A DNA stretch of 44,937 nt from Candidatus Woesearchaeota archaeon (GTDB taxonomy: Archaea > Nanobdellota > Nanobdellia > Woesearchaeales > GW2011-AR4), in NCBI GenBank assembly GCA_016185845.1, contig JACPMV010000022.1:1-44937 (forward strand). Reading direction: 5' to 3'. Shown piece after piece: positions 1 to 9,768 of the stretch (position 1 is its first letter; every line of letters starts with the position of its first letter). A program made the position numbers and the translations under genes. Below the pieces are notes generated by a model. It was not told the DNA's origin, ran no database searches, and was given only the letters and a program-made list of their open reading frames with translations.

Positions 1-9
1 TCTGTCTTT

Positions 10-222
10 ATGGAAATTATATATACCTTGCATGCCAATGAGCAGATTAATGAACGAAAACTATCCAAGGTTTGGATTGAAGAAACAATTAAATCACCGG
101 ATGAAATAAGGCATAAAGGGCATAAGCACTATGCAACAAAGAAACTGAATGGAAATACGCTAAGGGTAGTGTATGTAAAAGAAAACTATATAAAGGTAAT
201 AACCTCTTATTTTATAAAATGA
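10..222 (+). CDS. DUF4258-like small protein (candidate toxin)
   Basis: 70-aa ORF with DUF4258-like pattern (HANEQINERKLS..VEETIKSPDE..KVITSYF); overlaps the downstream DUF2283-like ORF. Confidence 0.7.
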   Translation: MEIIYTLHANEQINERKLSKVWIEETIKSPDEIRHKGHKHYATKKLNGNTLRVVYVKENYIKVITSYFIK

Positions 223-425
223 AAATAAAATATGACTCAGATGCGGATGCCATGTACCTCACTCTAAAAAGAGATAAAGTGGCGAGTACAAAGGAGATAG
301 ATGAAAATACTATACTTGATTTTGATAAGAATGGCGAGGTTATAGGGGTTGAGATATTGTTTGTGAAAGAGAGAAATCCAAATATCTTGAAAGAATTACA
401 GATTGAGAATCTTATTTCTGTTTAA
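219..425 (+). CDS. DUF2283-like small protein (candidate antitoxin partner)
   Basis: 68-aa ORF with DUF2283 pattern (KIKYDSDADAMYLTL...E..ENTILDFDKNGEVIGVEIL); start overlaps the preceding stop. Confidence 0.75.
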   Translation: MKIKYDSDADAMYLTLKRDKVASTKEIDENTILDFDKNGEVIGVEILFVKERNPNILKELQIENLISV

Positions 426-634
426 ATTTAATTATTTTCCTTATTGAAATTAAATAAAAATAGGATATTTTTTAATATATTCTATATTGAAAATAATTTG
501 ATTAAGATAAAAATTCGCCAAACGAATGTTTGACGAACTTTACAATTTACTTTCAATTTTTTCCATATAGTAAAAAATCCCAATAAGCAAATCCAAAACT
601 TTAAATATCGCGCTCCAATGCTTTTATCAAAGGG

Positions 635-1207
635 GTGCACATGCTCAGGCTAGGCATTTTAGCGTCAACAAGAGGAACAGATATGCAGGCCGTAATTGAC
701 GCTATAAGCTTAAAAAAGCTTAACGCAGTTATTTCTGCAGTAATCTCAAACAAGCAGGATGCTTATGCTCTGGAAAGGGCAAAAAATCATAAAATCAGGG
801 CTGTTTTTATTGATACAAAAGCCAGGACAAGAGAAGAATACGACAAGGAAGTTTCAAAAATTCTGGATAAAAACAATGCTGACCTTATTTTATTGATAGG
901 CTACATGCGCATCTTAAGCCCGTGGTTTGTAAAAAGATACAAAAACAGGATAATTAACATTCATCCGAGCCTGCTCCCAAAATATCCCGAAGAAAAAATA
1001 ACAGGAGCAACTTTGCATTTCGTTGACGAGTCTGTAGATGGAGGCCCAATCATAATGCAAAAGGAAGTAAAAATAGAGCAAAATGAAACTCCTGACACCT
1101 TAAAGGCAAAAGTCCAGAAGGCAGAGCAGGAAATCATTGTGAAAGCCATAGATTTATACGAAAAGGGAATGATTAAAATAAAAGGGCATGAGGTTTTAAT
1201 AAAATGA
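635..1207 (+). CDS. purN: Phosphoribosylglycinamide formyltransferase
   Basis: GART motifs NIHPSLLPKY, TGATLHFVDESVDGGPIIMQKEV; purH follows. Confidence 0.88.
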   Translation: MHMLRLGILASTRGTDMQAVIDAISLKKLNAVISAVISNKQDAYALERAKNHKIRAVFIDTKARTREEYDKEVSKILDKNNADLILLIGYMRILSPWFVKRYKNRIINIHPSLLPKYPEEKITGATLHFVDESVDGGPIIMQKEVKIEQNETPDTLKAKVQKAEQEIIVKAIDLYEKGMIKIKGHEVLIK

Positions 1208-1626
1208 GGGAATATTTCATAGACCAGCCGGTGCAGTGGTATAAGGACAACAAGCTGATGATAGGGGTAGTACTTGTTGTGATAAGCTTCATACTCGGAT
1301 TTTGGGGAAAAGTGCTCATAGTGTCGGAATTATACAGGCCTGTTGAGCTGATGACTGGCATCTCAGTTTACGCTTTCAGCTGGATTTTGCTGTTCCTTGG
1401 CGCATTTATAGTTGGGTGGCGTACTGTCAGAAGAATACGGCAGAGGATAAACCATCATGTAAAAAAGACATACCATCATGCAAAAAGCCTTCCGGGAAAA
1501 GGATATGACCATGCAAAAAGGCTGCACAGGAAAGGCTACAATCATGCAAAAAATCTGCACAGAAAAAGCATGGACAGAATATCCACGGCATCAAAAACAA
1601 TTGCGGAAAAAATCAGGCAAAAATGA
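1204..1626 (+). CDS. Two-TM membrane protein with His/Lys-rich tandem C-terminal repeat
   Basis: Two hydrophobic segments followed by repeats HHAKSLPGKGYDHAKRLHRKGYNHAKNLHRKS; ATGA overlaps with purN and purH. Confidence 0.65.
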   Translation: MREYFIDQPVQWYKDNKLMIGVVLVVISFILGFWGKVLIVSELYRPVELMTGISVYAFSWILLFLGAFIVGWRTVRRIRQRINHHVKKTYHHAKSLPGKGYDHAKRLHRKGYNHAKNLHRKSMDRISTASKTIAEKIRQK

Positions 1627-3152
1627 TCAAAACGGCATTAATTTCAGTCTCTGATAAAAACGGAATAGTTGAATTTGCAAGGGGATTAGCCAAACTGGGA
1701 GTAAAAATAATTTCAACAGGCAACACCGCAATGCTGCTTGAAAAAAATAATATAAAAGCAGAGCATGTTTCTGAAATAACTAAATTTCCTGAGATGCTGG
1801 ACGGAAGGGTCAAGTCAATCCACCCTAACATTTTTGCCGGAATTCTTGCGGACAGGAAAAACAAGAAGCACATGAATGAATTAAAAAAGCACAATATCGG
1901 CCTGATTGACCTGGTTGTTGTAAATTTTTATCCTTTTGAGGAAACAATAAGAAAAACAAACAAGACAAAGGAAATAATAGAAAATATCGACATTGGCGGC
2001 CCTTCTTTGGCGAGGGCGGCTGCAAAAAACCACCAGAATGCCCTTGTCGTTGTTGACCCTAAGGATTACGGCAGCGTCATTGACAAAATTAAAAATAAAA
2101 AAATCAGTAATGAATATAGGCAAATTCTTGCTGCAAAGGCATTCTCGCTGATAGCCCATTATGATTCATTGATAAGCTGGTATTTCAACGGCTTGGGAAA
2201 AAATGATTATCCGCAATTATTAAATTTAACATTCAGGAAGATACAGGATTTGAGGTATGGCGAGAACCCGCACCAGTCAGCCGCATTCTACAGGGATATT
2301 TTTACCGAGCAAGGGTTCGTTTCAACTGCAAGGCAATTGCACGGAAAGGAATTGTCGTACAACAACATTCTTGACATTGACGCGGCATTTGAGCTTGTTA
2401 AGGAATTTGAGAAGCCAAGCGCAGCTGTCATAAAACATACAAATCCAAGCGGAGCTGCGTCAGCTGAAAAAATAGAGGATGCTTACATTAAGGCCCATGA
2501 GGCAGACCCGAAATCCGCTTTTGGCTGCATTGTAGCTTTGAACAGGAACTGCAATGCTGAGATTGCAAAATACATGAAGCCGCTGTTTATTGAAGCTGTA
2601 ATCTGCCCAAAATTTGAGAAAGGCGCTTTGGAAATTTTAAAAGAAAAGAAGAATTTGAGGCTATTGGAGACGGGCTCGATAAAAAAATTAAAGACAAGGT
2701 ATGATTTGAGGAAAGTTACAGGCGGCTTATTGGCGCAGATAGAGCCCTATACAGAATTGAATGAAAAAAATCTTAAATTTGTAACTAAAAGAAAGCCGAC
2801 AAGAGAGGAGATAAAATCACTGATTTTTGCATGGAAGGTCAACAAGCACGTAAAGTCAAATTCCGTTGTTTTTGTAAAAAATGATGTCACGGTCGGCATA
2901 GGCGCAGGCCAGATGTCAAGAGTCGATGCAGTAAATCTTGCCATAATGAAAAATAAGGACAAGATAAAAGGCTCGGTGATGTCATCAGACGCATTTTTTC
3001 CATTCAGGGACGGAGTTGACCAGGCGGCAAAAGCAGGAGTGACCGCAATAATCCAGCCCGGCGGCTCAATTCGGGACAAGGAAGTCATTCAGGCTGCAGA
3101 TGAGCATGATATTGCTATGGTGTTTACAGGGATTAGATTGTTTAAGCATTAA
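1623..3152 (+). CDS. purH: Bifunctional AICAR transformylase/IMP cyclohydrolase
   Basis: 509 aa; SVSDKNGIVEFARGL, DGRVKSIHPNIFAGIL, AAVIKHTNPSGAA, SDAFFPFRDGVDQAAKAGVTAIIQPGGSIRD. Confidence 0.93.
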   Translation: MIKTALISVSDKNGIVEFARGLAKLGVKIISTGNTAMLLEKNNIKAEHVSEITKFPEMLDGRVKSIHPNIFAGILADRKNKKHMNELKKHNIGLIDLVVVNFYPFEETIRKTNKTKEIIENIDIGGPSLARAAAKNHQNALVVVDPKDYGSVIDKIKNKKISNEYRQILAAKAFSLIAHYDSLISWYFNGLGKNDYPQLLNLTFRKIQDLRYGENPHQSAAFYRDIFTEQGFVSTARQLHGKELSYNNILDIDAAFELVKEFEKPSAAVIKHTNPSGAASAEKIEDAYIKAHEADPKSAFGCIVALNRNCNAEIAKYMKPLFIEAVICPKFEKGALEILKEKKNLRLLETGSIKKLKTRYDLRKVTGGLLAQIEPYTELNEKNLKFVTKRKPTREEIKSLIFAWKVNKHVKSNSVVFVKNDVTVGIGAGQMSRVDAVNLAIMKNKDKIKGSVMSSDAFFPFRDGVDQAAKAGVTAIIQPGGSIRDKEVIQAADEHDIAMVFTGIRLFKH

Positions 3153-3226
3153 AGAAATTTTGATAACTTAACAGTTACTATTTTTAACAATATTAGAGAA
3201 ATATTTAAATAGAAATATGTTTCCCC

Positions 3227-4507
3227 ATGCTTATGGCTGGATCTTTTTCAAGAGAGCGTAGGGATTTCTTAACCAAAAGTGTACTTGCTACAGCAGCACC
3301 TCTTGTTGGCGCTCAGGCAGCAGAAGCACAGGCAGTGAATTCTGGCAGCACAAGAGTTTATCGAAGCGGTGAAACCATTGATGACAGAGTGGCTAAAATC
3401 TCGGTAGCTGGTTGGGGAATAACATATGACTGGAACGAAACCCTTGATTATCTAGGAAGAACCGGCAGGAAAGTAGACGTTGTTTTTAAAGCCGAAAAAA
3501 CTGTACCAGCTTTAGGTGATTTATTTGTTGGAGAAACTGCTTATAGGGACGGGAAAAGGTACGAAACATTTAGGGCGTTGCCAACTACAATTAACGATCG
3601 TGCATATGTTCACATTTTTGAGAGTGAAGGAGATAAGAATGATCCTTTTGACAACGCCAAAAATCGGATAGTAGCGGAAAGGGTTTATCCAGTTGCACTA
3701 GATTTTCATACTTCTGGTGATCCATTCCGAAGAACACTAGGGGGCCATACACCTAATCGAAATCATATAGCGATTTTTTCTGAAATTCCGCTTGATCAGG
3801 GTCTTCTTGGGAAAGTTTTGGAGTTGCATTCGCTATTTTCTGAATTGGGTTTTGCCCCCCCTATTTACATTGAAAATGCAACAGATCAAGGTATATTTCC
3901 TTCTTCAAGGAGTGATGGAATAAGAATTGCTTCTGCAGTAATGACATACGAAAAAGAAGGACTTGCAAAACTTTATGCGGAATTATCACGGCAATTGCCC
4001 GAGCAATTATTATGGAAGGATATAGATCCAAGGGCAAACACTAGATTAAGGGATATACACTCTAATTTGATGCAATCTGCCCAATTTGATAATAGTAAAT
4101 ATCAGGGTTTTGTCAATCCAGCCAATCGCATGACTGAAGAGCAGTGGAGAGACTATAAAGAAAAAGTTGCAGGAACCCCAACAGTGAAAATTTTTGATCT
4201 TGATAGTTATATCAAAGGGGATATAAACTTTAGAGTGGATTCTAGGTATCAATCAAACAGCATGTATTTTAGAGAAAGGGATTTGTTTGCGTCAGCAATG
4301 GCAGTTTTTAGATACTATCCAGAAGAATTCTTAGATAGATTTAGGAAAATGAATCCAACAGAGAGAGTTATGGTTTTCAATGTTGGCAATGCGGTATTAG
4401 ATTATTTAGCATCATTTGCAGGTGAAGGGGTAAGAGATCAATTAAAACTAACTGGAGTACTACCCTACTATCATGTAATAAAACAAGAATTAAATAAACC
4501 CAACTAA
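3227..4507 (+). CDS. Secreted protein of unknown function with predicted twin-arginine signal
   Basis: N-terminus SRERRDFLTKSVLATAAPLVGAQAAEAQA matches the Tat motif pattern; AT-rich TATA-like region upstream (AAATATTTAAATAG). Confidence 0.65.
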   Translation: MLMAGSFSRERRDFLTKSVLATAAPLVGAQAAEAQAVNSGSTRVYRSGETIDDRVAKISVAGWGITYDWNETLDYLGRTGRKVDVVFKAEKTVPALGDLFVGETAYRDGKRYETFRALPTTINDRAYVHIFESEGDKNDPFDNAKNRIVAERVYPVALDFHTSGDPFRRTLGGHTPNRNHIAIFSEIPLDQGLLGKVLELHSLFSELGFAPPIYIENATDQGIFPSSRSDGIRIASAVMTYEKEGLAKLYAELSRQLPEQLLWKDIDPRANTRLRDIHSNLMQSAQFDNSKYQGFVNPANRMTEEQWRDYKEKVAGTPTVKIFDLDSYIKGDINFRVDSRYQSNSMYFRERDLFASAMAVFRYYPEEFLDRFRKMNPTERVMVFNVGNAVLDYLASFAGEGVRDQLKLTGVLPYYHVIKQELNKPN

Positions 4508-4517
4508 CTTTGATTAT

Positions 4518-4895
4518 TTATTTCTCCAACCTTATCCTATAAATCCCGACACTTTCATAAACATCATCAGAGCTTATGATTTTATCCTCGCCGCAAAAAG
4601 AAGCGTGAAATGCATCAAAAACATTCAAGTTATATTTTTCTATATACAATGCAGCCCTCATGCAAACCGAGTAAGTTTCGCCATCAACGTCAATAATTTC
4701 AAAAATATGCGCAAATGTATTCATCGTGTTTACTTTAAATTTTTTGCACATAAGCGCCATTTCAATCATGACGGAAACCGAAGTCCTTATTTTACCTTTA
4801 TTCTCTTTTAGTATATTTACGGCATTTTCCTTAAGCCAGTCAGTATCTTTTACTAAGGCAAGAATAAAGTCAGTATCGGCGAACATGCCCGGCAC
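4518..4895 (-). CDS. PIN-domain (VapC-like) protein
   Basis: FADTDFILALVKDTDWL...SVSVMIEMAL...FDAFHASFCGEDKIISSD acidic PIN residues; overlaps an AbrB-type gene. Confidence 0.75.
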   Translation of the reverse strand: MPGMFADTDFILALVKDTDWLKENAVNILKENKGKIRTSVSVMIEMALMCKKFKVNTMNTFAHIFEIIDVDGETYSVCMRAALYIEKYNLNVFDAFHASFCGEDKIISSDDVYESVGIYRIRLEK

Positions 4896-5142
4896 CGGAA
4901 AAAGCTTCCTTTTCAGCCTCGTCTCTTGCTATTTTCTTAAGCTCAGCTATTGTATATTTGTCAATTCCGGCTTCCCTGCCGATTTTTGTAAGTTCTGCAA
5001 CAGGGTCTTTTGCTACCGGAACCAGCACAATCTCTTTTGGCGTGCCGATTACAGCAAACTTCTTTCCGTATTTATGCAGGAATTTTGTTCCCAAGACAAT
5101 TCTCCCTCTTTCGTCAGCCAATGCAGTTTTCATCTTAATCAC
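4870..5142 (-). CDS. AbrB/SpoVT-type antitoxin-like protein
   Basis: MKTALADERGRIVLGTKFLHKYGKKFAVIGTPKEIVLVPV swapped-hairpin pattern; directly upstream of PIN gene. Confidence 0.7.
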   Translation of the reverse strand: MIKMKTALADERGRIVLGTKFLHKYGKKFAVIGTPKEIVLVPVAKDPVAELTKIGREAGIDKYTIAELKKIARDEAEKEAFSGAGHVRRY

Positions 5143-5237
5143 CTGTGGGAAAAATAGCTAATTTGCGGGTTTATAAATGTTTTGGTTATGGAAATCTTTA
5201 TAATATAGAAAAATATTGGCCTATTGAGGTGGATTTT

Positions 5238-5657
5238 ATGGCGCAGCCTGTAATAAACTATCTGGCAGTTTTGGCAGCGGCAGTTGCTTCTATTGTTTTG
5301 GGTTTTCTTTGGTACGGTCCGTTGTTTGGGAAAACATGGGCTCAATTGATGGGCTTTGACAAGAAGAAGATGGCAGAAGCCAAGAAAAAAGGCATGCCTC
5401 CGCAGACATGGGTAGTGATGGTTATAGGAACTTTGATTACCTCATACGTGCTTGCGCATTTTGTTGATTATCTTGATGCAGCAACTGTTGCAGGAGCTTT
5501 GCAGGCAGGATTCTGGCTCTGGCTCGGATTCATAGTGCCGGTGCAGCTTGGAATGGTGCTGTGGGAAGGAAAGCCGTGGAAATTATATTTCATTAATGTG
5601 GCTTATTACCTTGTGAATTTGTCTGTGATGGCGACAATACTTGTGCTGTGGGCTTAA
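5238..5657 (+). CDS. DUF1761-like membrane protein
   Basis: MAQPVINYLAVLAAAVASIVLGFLWYGPLFGKTWAQLMGFD; start re-chosen downstream of the ORF track start at 5145. Confidence 0.75.
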   Translation: MAQPVINYLAVLAAAVASIVLGFLWYGPLFGKTWAQLMGFDKKKMAEAKKKGMPPQTWVVMVIGTLITSYVLAHFVDYLDAATVAGALQAGFWLWLGFIVPVQLGMVLWEGKPWKLYFINVAYYLVNLSVMATILVLWA

Positions 5658-5663
5658 GAAAAT

Positions 5664-6467
5664 TTAAATTTTAGGTGTGTTCTGGGCAAGCCACTTATGC
5701 CACTCCCTAACAGGTATTTGAGCAACGACATAACCGCATGCCGGGCTGCCAAGATAGACATCAAATCCGTGATTCATTCCTTTTAGCTGTATAAATGACG
5801 CAGCCATCTGTCCACGCTGAGTGCCTCTTAAATAAGACTCTACTTCGCGTCTCCTGAAGAGGCCTATTCTTGTTTTGTCTGAATGATTGTAAGCCTGAAA
5901 GTCAGCATCAGGATAATTCAAGCCCTGTAAATGTGAGAACAGCAACATCTCAGCAACATTTGCTTGGCTGCCATCGCCCAGAATTTCAAAGAAATTGTAA
6001 TTGGTATTGTGTCCTGGAAGAGAAGTAGCTGTTGGGTATTCTAAAATTACAAATCTTGCGACTTCTGTACTCGAATCTCTCCTGCCCCTAATCCTTAATT
6101 TTTGTGATTCATCTGGTGACAGAACTTGAACATACCCATTTAGTATTTTGCTGATATTGCCGGTGTCAAACGGATTATTTGGCTGATTCATAATATAAAG
6201 AACTACATCTCCATCCTCTATAGCATAGGCTACTGCATTGCCCCCCAAGATGTCTTTTCCACGCAACCTATGCGGACCAATAATTTGAGGCTCAGTATCT
6301 CGTTCCATCAGCAGAAATCTTGAATTGCCATTCATTCTTGCAGCCTGAACTTCCGAAGTTGTCAATAGCCACCGCTTTTGCAGGCTCTGGACAACAGGGG
6401 CATTTTCACTGCTTACAACCACAAGCCTTGACTCCAAATTATTTGCTGCCATAACCCTGGAATTCAA
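5664..6467 (-). CDS. Hypothetical protein
   Basis: 267-aa ORF filling the space between neighbours; no family recognised. Confidence 0.6.
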   Translation of the reverse strand: MNSRVMAANNLESRLVVVSSENAPVVQSLQKRWLLTTSEVQAARMNGNSRFLLMERDTEPQIIGPHRLRGKDILGGNAVAYAIEDGDVVLYIMNQPNNPFDTGNISKILNGYVQVLSPDESQKLRIRGRRDSSTEVARFVILEYPTATSLPGHNTNYNFFEILGDGSQANVAEMLLFSHLQGLNYPDADFQAYNHSDKTRIGLFRRREVESYLRGTQRGQMAASFIQLKGMNHGFDVYLGSPACGYVVAQIPVREWHKWLAQNTPKI

Positions 6468-6530
6468 GCACCATTCTTAAATATTTCCCCAAAAACCAAC
6501 CCTTATAAATATCTAAAATATTCCCTTTCT

Positions 6531-8411
6531 ATGCTATCCGAAGAGCTTCAAAAAGAGATTTATTTTCCTTATTCTAAAGTCAGGGATATTCAGTCCAATA
6601 TGATTTCTGATGTCTATAATTCAATAAATAACAAAAAGCACATAATAATGCACGCTCCAACAGGCATTGGCAAGACAATTTCCGCTTTGGCACCTGCGCT
6701 GTCATTTGCTATTAAAAATAATCTAACTATTTTTTTCCTGACATCAAGGCAAACCCAGCATAAGATTGTAGTGGATACTTTGAAACAAATAAAAGAAAAA
6801 TTCAACATAAGCTTTGAAGTCGCTGACTTGATAGGTAAAAAAGGAATGTGCCTGCAGAATGAAGTAAAATCCATGGGAAACGGCTATTTTCATGAATTCT
6901 GCAAGTCGCTGAGGGACAAGGATGAATGTGAATTTTACCTGAAATCAAGGCAAAAGAACGGCACAGCAACTTTTGAGGCAAAGCTTGCTCTCGAAGTTCT
7001 TAACCAAAAAAGCCCATGCAATGTGCAGGAATTTATAGAAGCTGGAAAAAAGAATGCAATGTGCCCCTACGAGCTTGCCATGCTCAACGCTGTCAGGGCA
7101 AAAGTGATAATTGCAGATTATTATTATATGTTTAACCATACTATCAGGGAAGGTTTTCTCATGAAAATTAACAAGGATCTGAAAGATGTTATTCTGGTGG
7201 TTGACGAGGCCCACAACCTTCCGAGAAGGATAAGGGAATCTTTAAGCCAGGAGACTTCCAGCAGCATAATAGAATTCGCAAAAAAAGAAGCCATGCGGCT
7301 TGATTATAAGGAAACATTTGATAATCTTGAAATAATTGAAAATACATTATTTGAAATTTCCAGGGAGTTATTGGAGATGGAAGGGGTGATAAGCAAGAAC
7401 GCATTTGTCGAAGCTGTAAATAAATACAGGAATTACGATGATATTGTTGCAGAGCTTATTTTTATCGGGGAAGATATAAGGGAGAAGCAGAAGAAAAGCT
7501 TTGTCCTGGGCGTTGCAAAATTTCTGGAGGCATGGCTGGGTTCTGACATAGGCTATGGAAGGATTCTGACCAAAGAAATTGCCGATAAAAAGCTTAAAAT
7601 CAGCCTGTCTTACAGGTGCCTTGACCCTTCACTTGCTGCAAAAGAAGTGATTGAAAAAAGCTACTCAACAATTCTCATGTCAGGCACTCTGACTCCGACA
7701 TCAATGTACAGGGATATTCTTGGCTTTAAGGATAACGCTGTTGAGAAAGAGTACAAGAGCCCTTTCCCTAAGAAAAACAGGTTAAACCTAATCATACCAA
7801 AAACAACCACAAAATTTGTTGAAAGAAGCACGAGGCAATATGCCGATATTGCGAAAGTCTGCGGGGATATTGTTAATTTAGTTGAGGGGAATGTTGCTAT
7901 ATTTTTCCCAAGCTATGATTTAATGCATAACATTAAGGAATTTATTTCCAAAGAAACCTCCAAGCCTACTTTTGCCGAAAAATCAGCAATGTCAAAGAAT
8001 GAAAAAGAATCTTTATTGGCAAATTTCAGAAACAAGCAGAATGGCGCAATACTTTTAGGCACTTCAACAGGCTCTTTTGGAGAGGGCATTGACATGCCAG
8101 GAGTCTTGCAGGCTGTCATAATTGTCGGCCTGCCTTTGAACAAGCCGGACATTGAGGCTAGGCTATTGATAGAATATTATGACGACAAGTACGGCAAGGG
8201 CTTTGAGTACGGATATGTGCTGCCAGCAATAACAAAATGTCTGCAAAATGCGGGAAGATGCATACGTTCAGAGACCGATAAAGGCGCAATCATTTTCCTT
8301 GATGAAAGGTATGCATGGCAGAACTATTACCAGTGCTTTCCCGATGAATGGGATATGGAAGTTGAGATGGATTATTTGGGAGTGTTGAAGGAGTTTGTAG
8401 ACAAAAAATAA
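6531..8411 (+). CDS. DinG/XPD-like superfamily 2 DNA helicase
   Basis: APTGIGKT Walker A, VVDEAHNL (DEAH), spaced cysteines (C..C..C..C) of an Fe-S domain, GSFGEGIDMPG, NAGRCIRSETDKG. Confidence 0.88.
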   Translation: MLSEELQKEIYFPYSKVRDIQSNMISDVYNSINNKKHIIMHAPTGIGKTISALAPALSFAIKNNLTIFFLTSRQTQHKIVVDTLKQIKEKFNISFEVADLIGKKGMCLQNEVKSMGNGYFHEFCKSLRDKDECEFYLKSRQKNGTATFEAKLALEVLNQKSPCNVQEFIEAGKKNAMCPYELAMLNAVRAKVIIADYYYMFNHTIREGFLMKINKDLKDVILVVDEAHNLPRRIRESLSQETSSSIIEFAKKEAMRLDYKETFDNLEIIENTLFEISRELLEMEGVISKNAFVEAVNKYRNYDDIVAELIFIGEDIREKQKKSFVLGVAKFLEAWLGSDIGYGRILTKEIADKKLKISLSYRCLDPSLAAKEVIEKSYSTILMSGTLTPTSMYRDILGFKDNAVEKEYKSPFPKKNRLNLIIPKTTTKFVERSTRQYADIAKVCGDIVNLVEGNVAIFFPSYDLMHNIKEFISKETSKPTFAEKSAMSKNEKESLLANFRNKQNGAILLGTSTGSFGEGIDMPGVLQAVIIVGLPLNKPDIEARLLIEYYDDKYGKGFEYGYVLPAITKCLQNAGRCIRSETDKGAIIFLDERYAWQNYYQCFPDEWDMEVEMDYLGVLKEFVDKK

Positions 8412-8978
8412 TTATTTTAACCTTACCCTATCCCATACAAAATGATTTATAATTGGATAAGATTCTACCAACCTTTCAATGGCCCTATGGTGCATTGATG
8501 GCAGTTGTTGTTCTAGATCAACTTCAAATTCTCTCATTAATGGTACTAAATCTTGTGGCAAGGGGCATACAGGACAAGGTGGCATACTCTTCTCAACTCT
8601 GAAATCCCCTTCGAAATATTCTGCAACTACATGGCAATAAGATGTCCAAAAGGCGAAATCGTTAGTAACCATATAACCCTCAGCTAATTCATGAACCATT
8701 AAGGCAACATTGGATAGTCTATCCCTTTGTTCCCATCTTAATCTATGCAGGTATAAAACACTAAAATCTTCCTGTACAAGCGCTCCTGCATCTGTTTCTT
8801 CACCATTGATAAATAGCCTATCTTCGAAAAGAAGACTAATCCAATCGAGATAATCATCAAATGCGCCAAAGAATTTATGATCTCTATCAAACATATAAGG
8901 CCTAGAGCCCTTTAACCATCTAGCTGCTTCCACTGCTTCATCGATAGAGCCAACTTTCAAGTTTATAGATTCTTGCAT
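8412..8978 (-). CDS. Hypothetical protein
   Basis: 188-aa ORF between well supported genes; no recognised family. Confidence 0.6.
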   Translation of the reverse strand: MQESINLKVGSIDEAVEAARWLKGSRPYMFDRDHKFFGAFDDYLDWISLLFEDRLFINGEETDAGALVQEDFSVLYLHRLRWEQRDRLSNVALMVHELAEGYMVTNDFAFWTSYCHVVAEYFEGDFRVEKSMPPCPVCPLPQDLVPLMREFEVDLEQQLPSMHHRAIERLVESYPIINHFVWDRVRLK

Positions 8979-9097
8979 GTTACAAACTAATCATTATTAC
9001 ATTTAAAATCTATCTGTTCTCAATAATCAATATACCTTTCCCTATACTAGTATCTTAAATCGAAACATTTATATACTTGTTCTGATTCTTTATCTAA

Positions 9098-9508
9098 ATG
9101 GTTATCCTCTTTGACAGGTTTAACCTACCTGAAGATATATATGAAGTTGTTTTTGCGACAAAGCAGCAGATAATTGTTGCCAAACTGCTCATAGAGATGA
9201 TAAAGGACAATGGCGGCGAAATCGGGAAAACAGAGATGTCTTTGTTCGCGACCAAGCTTCATGAAGGCAGCTTAATAACTGATTTGATAGATGAACCTCC
9301 GTACAAGGGCAAGAAAGTCAAGGTTTCATACAACAAAAGGCAGTTTTACGACAGGATACTGACGCCAATGAAAAGCATGGGACTGATTGATTACGATCTT
9401 TACAAGAAGACCTACAAAATATCAGACAAGCTCAACAAGGACCTGCAGCATATAGGCCTGCTGTGGATAAGGGAGATGCGCAAGCCCCCCAAATCATTGG
9501 TAAGGTAA
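9098..9508 (+). CDS. Hypothetical winged-helix-like protein
   Basis: 136-aa ORF with helical pattern and YNKRQFYDRILTPMKSMGLIDYD reminiscent of a wHTH recognition region; TATA-like motif upstream. Confidence 0.5.
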   Translation: MVILFDRFNLPEDIYEVVFATKQQIIVAKLLIEMIKDNGGEIGKTEMSLFATKLHEGSLITDLIDEPPYKGKKVKVSYNKRQFYDRILTPMKSMGLIDYDLYKKTYKISDKLNKDLQHIGLLWIREMRKPPKSLVR

Positions 9509-9768
9509 ATTTAATATTAATGAATAATAGGCGAGCCCGAGTGTCTGGCAGACAACGAGGGCAAGCACAAAATATTGTGCCGAAGGCACAGATTGAATAA
9601 AAAAGACCCAATTATAAGTAATAAAACAAAGAGGTGCAAAAACTCAGTCTCTTCATTGGCCCCCTCACTAAGTTCTTCTCAAACCACCCCCACGTATAAA
9701 CCCAAAGAGCGGGGCCAACCCTTTTTCAAAAGGTTATTTGGGTTAAAATCAGTTTTGCTTTTTTTAAG

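Noticed and set aside
5145-5237. N-terminal extension of the DUF1761-like ORF in the track
   Set aside because: The family-like sequence begins at MAQPVINYLA (5238); upstream part contains promoter-like AT-rich sequence.
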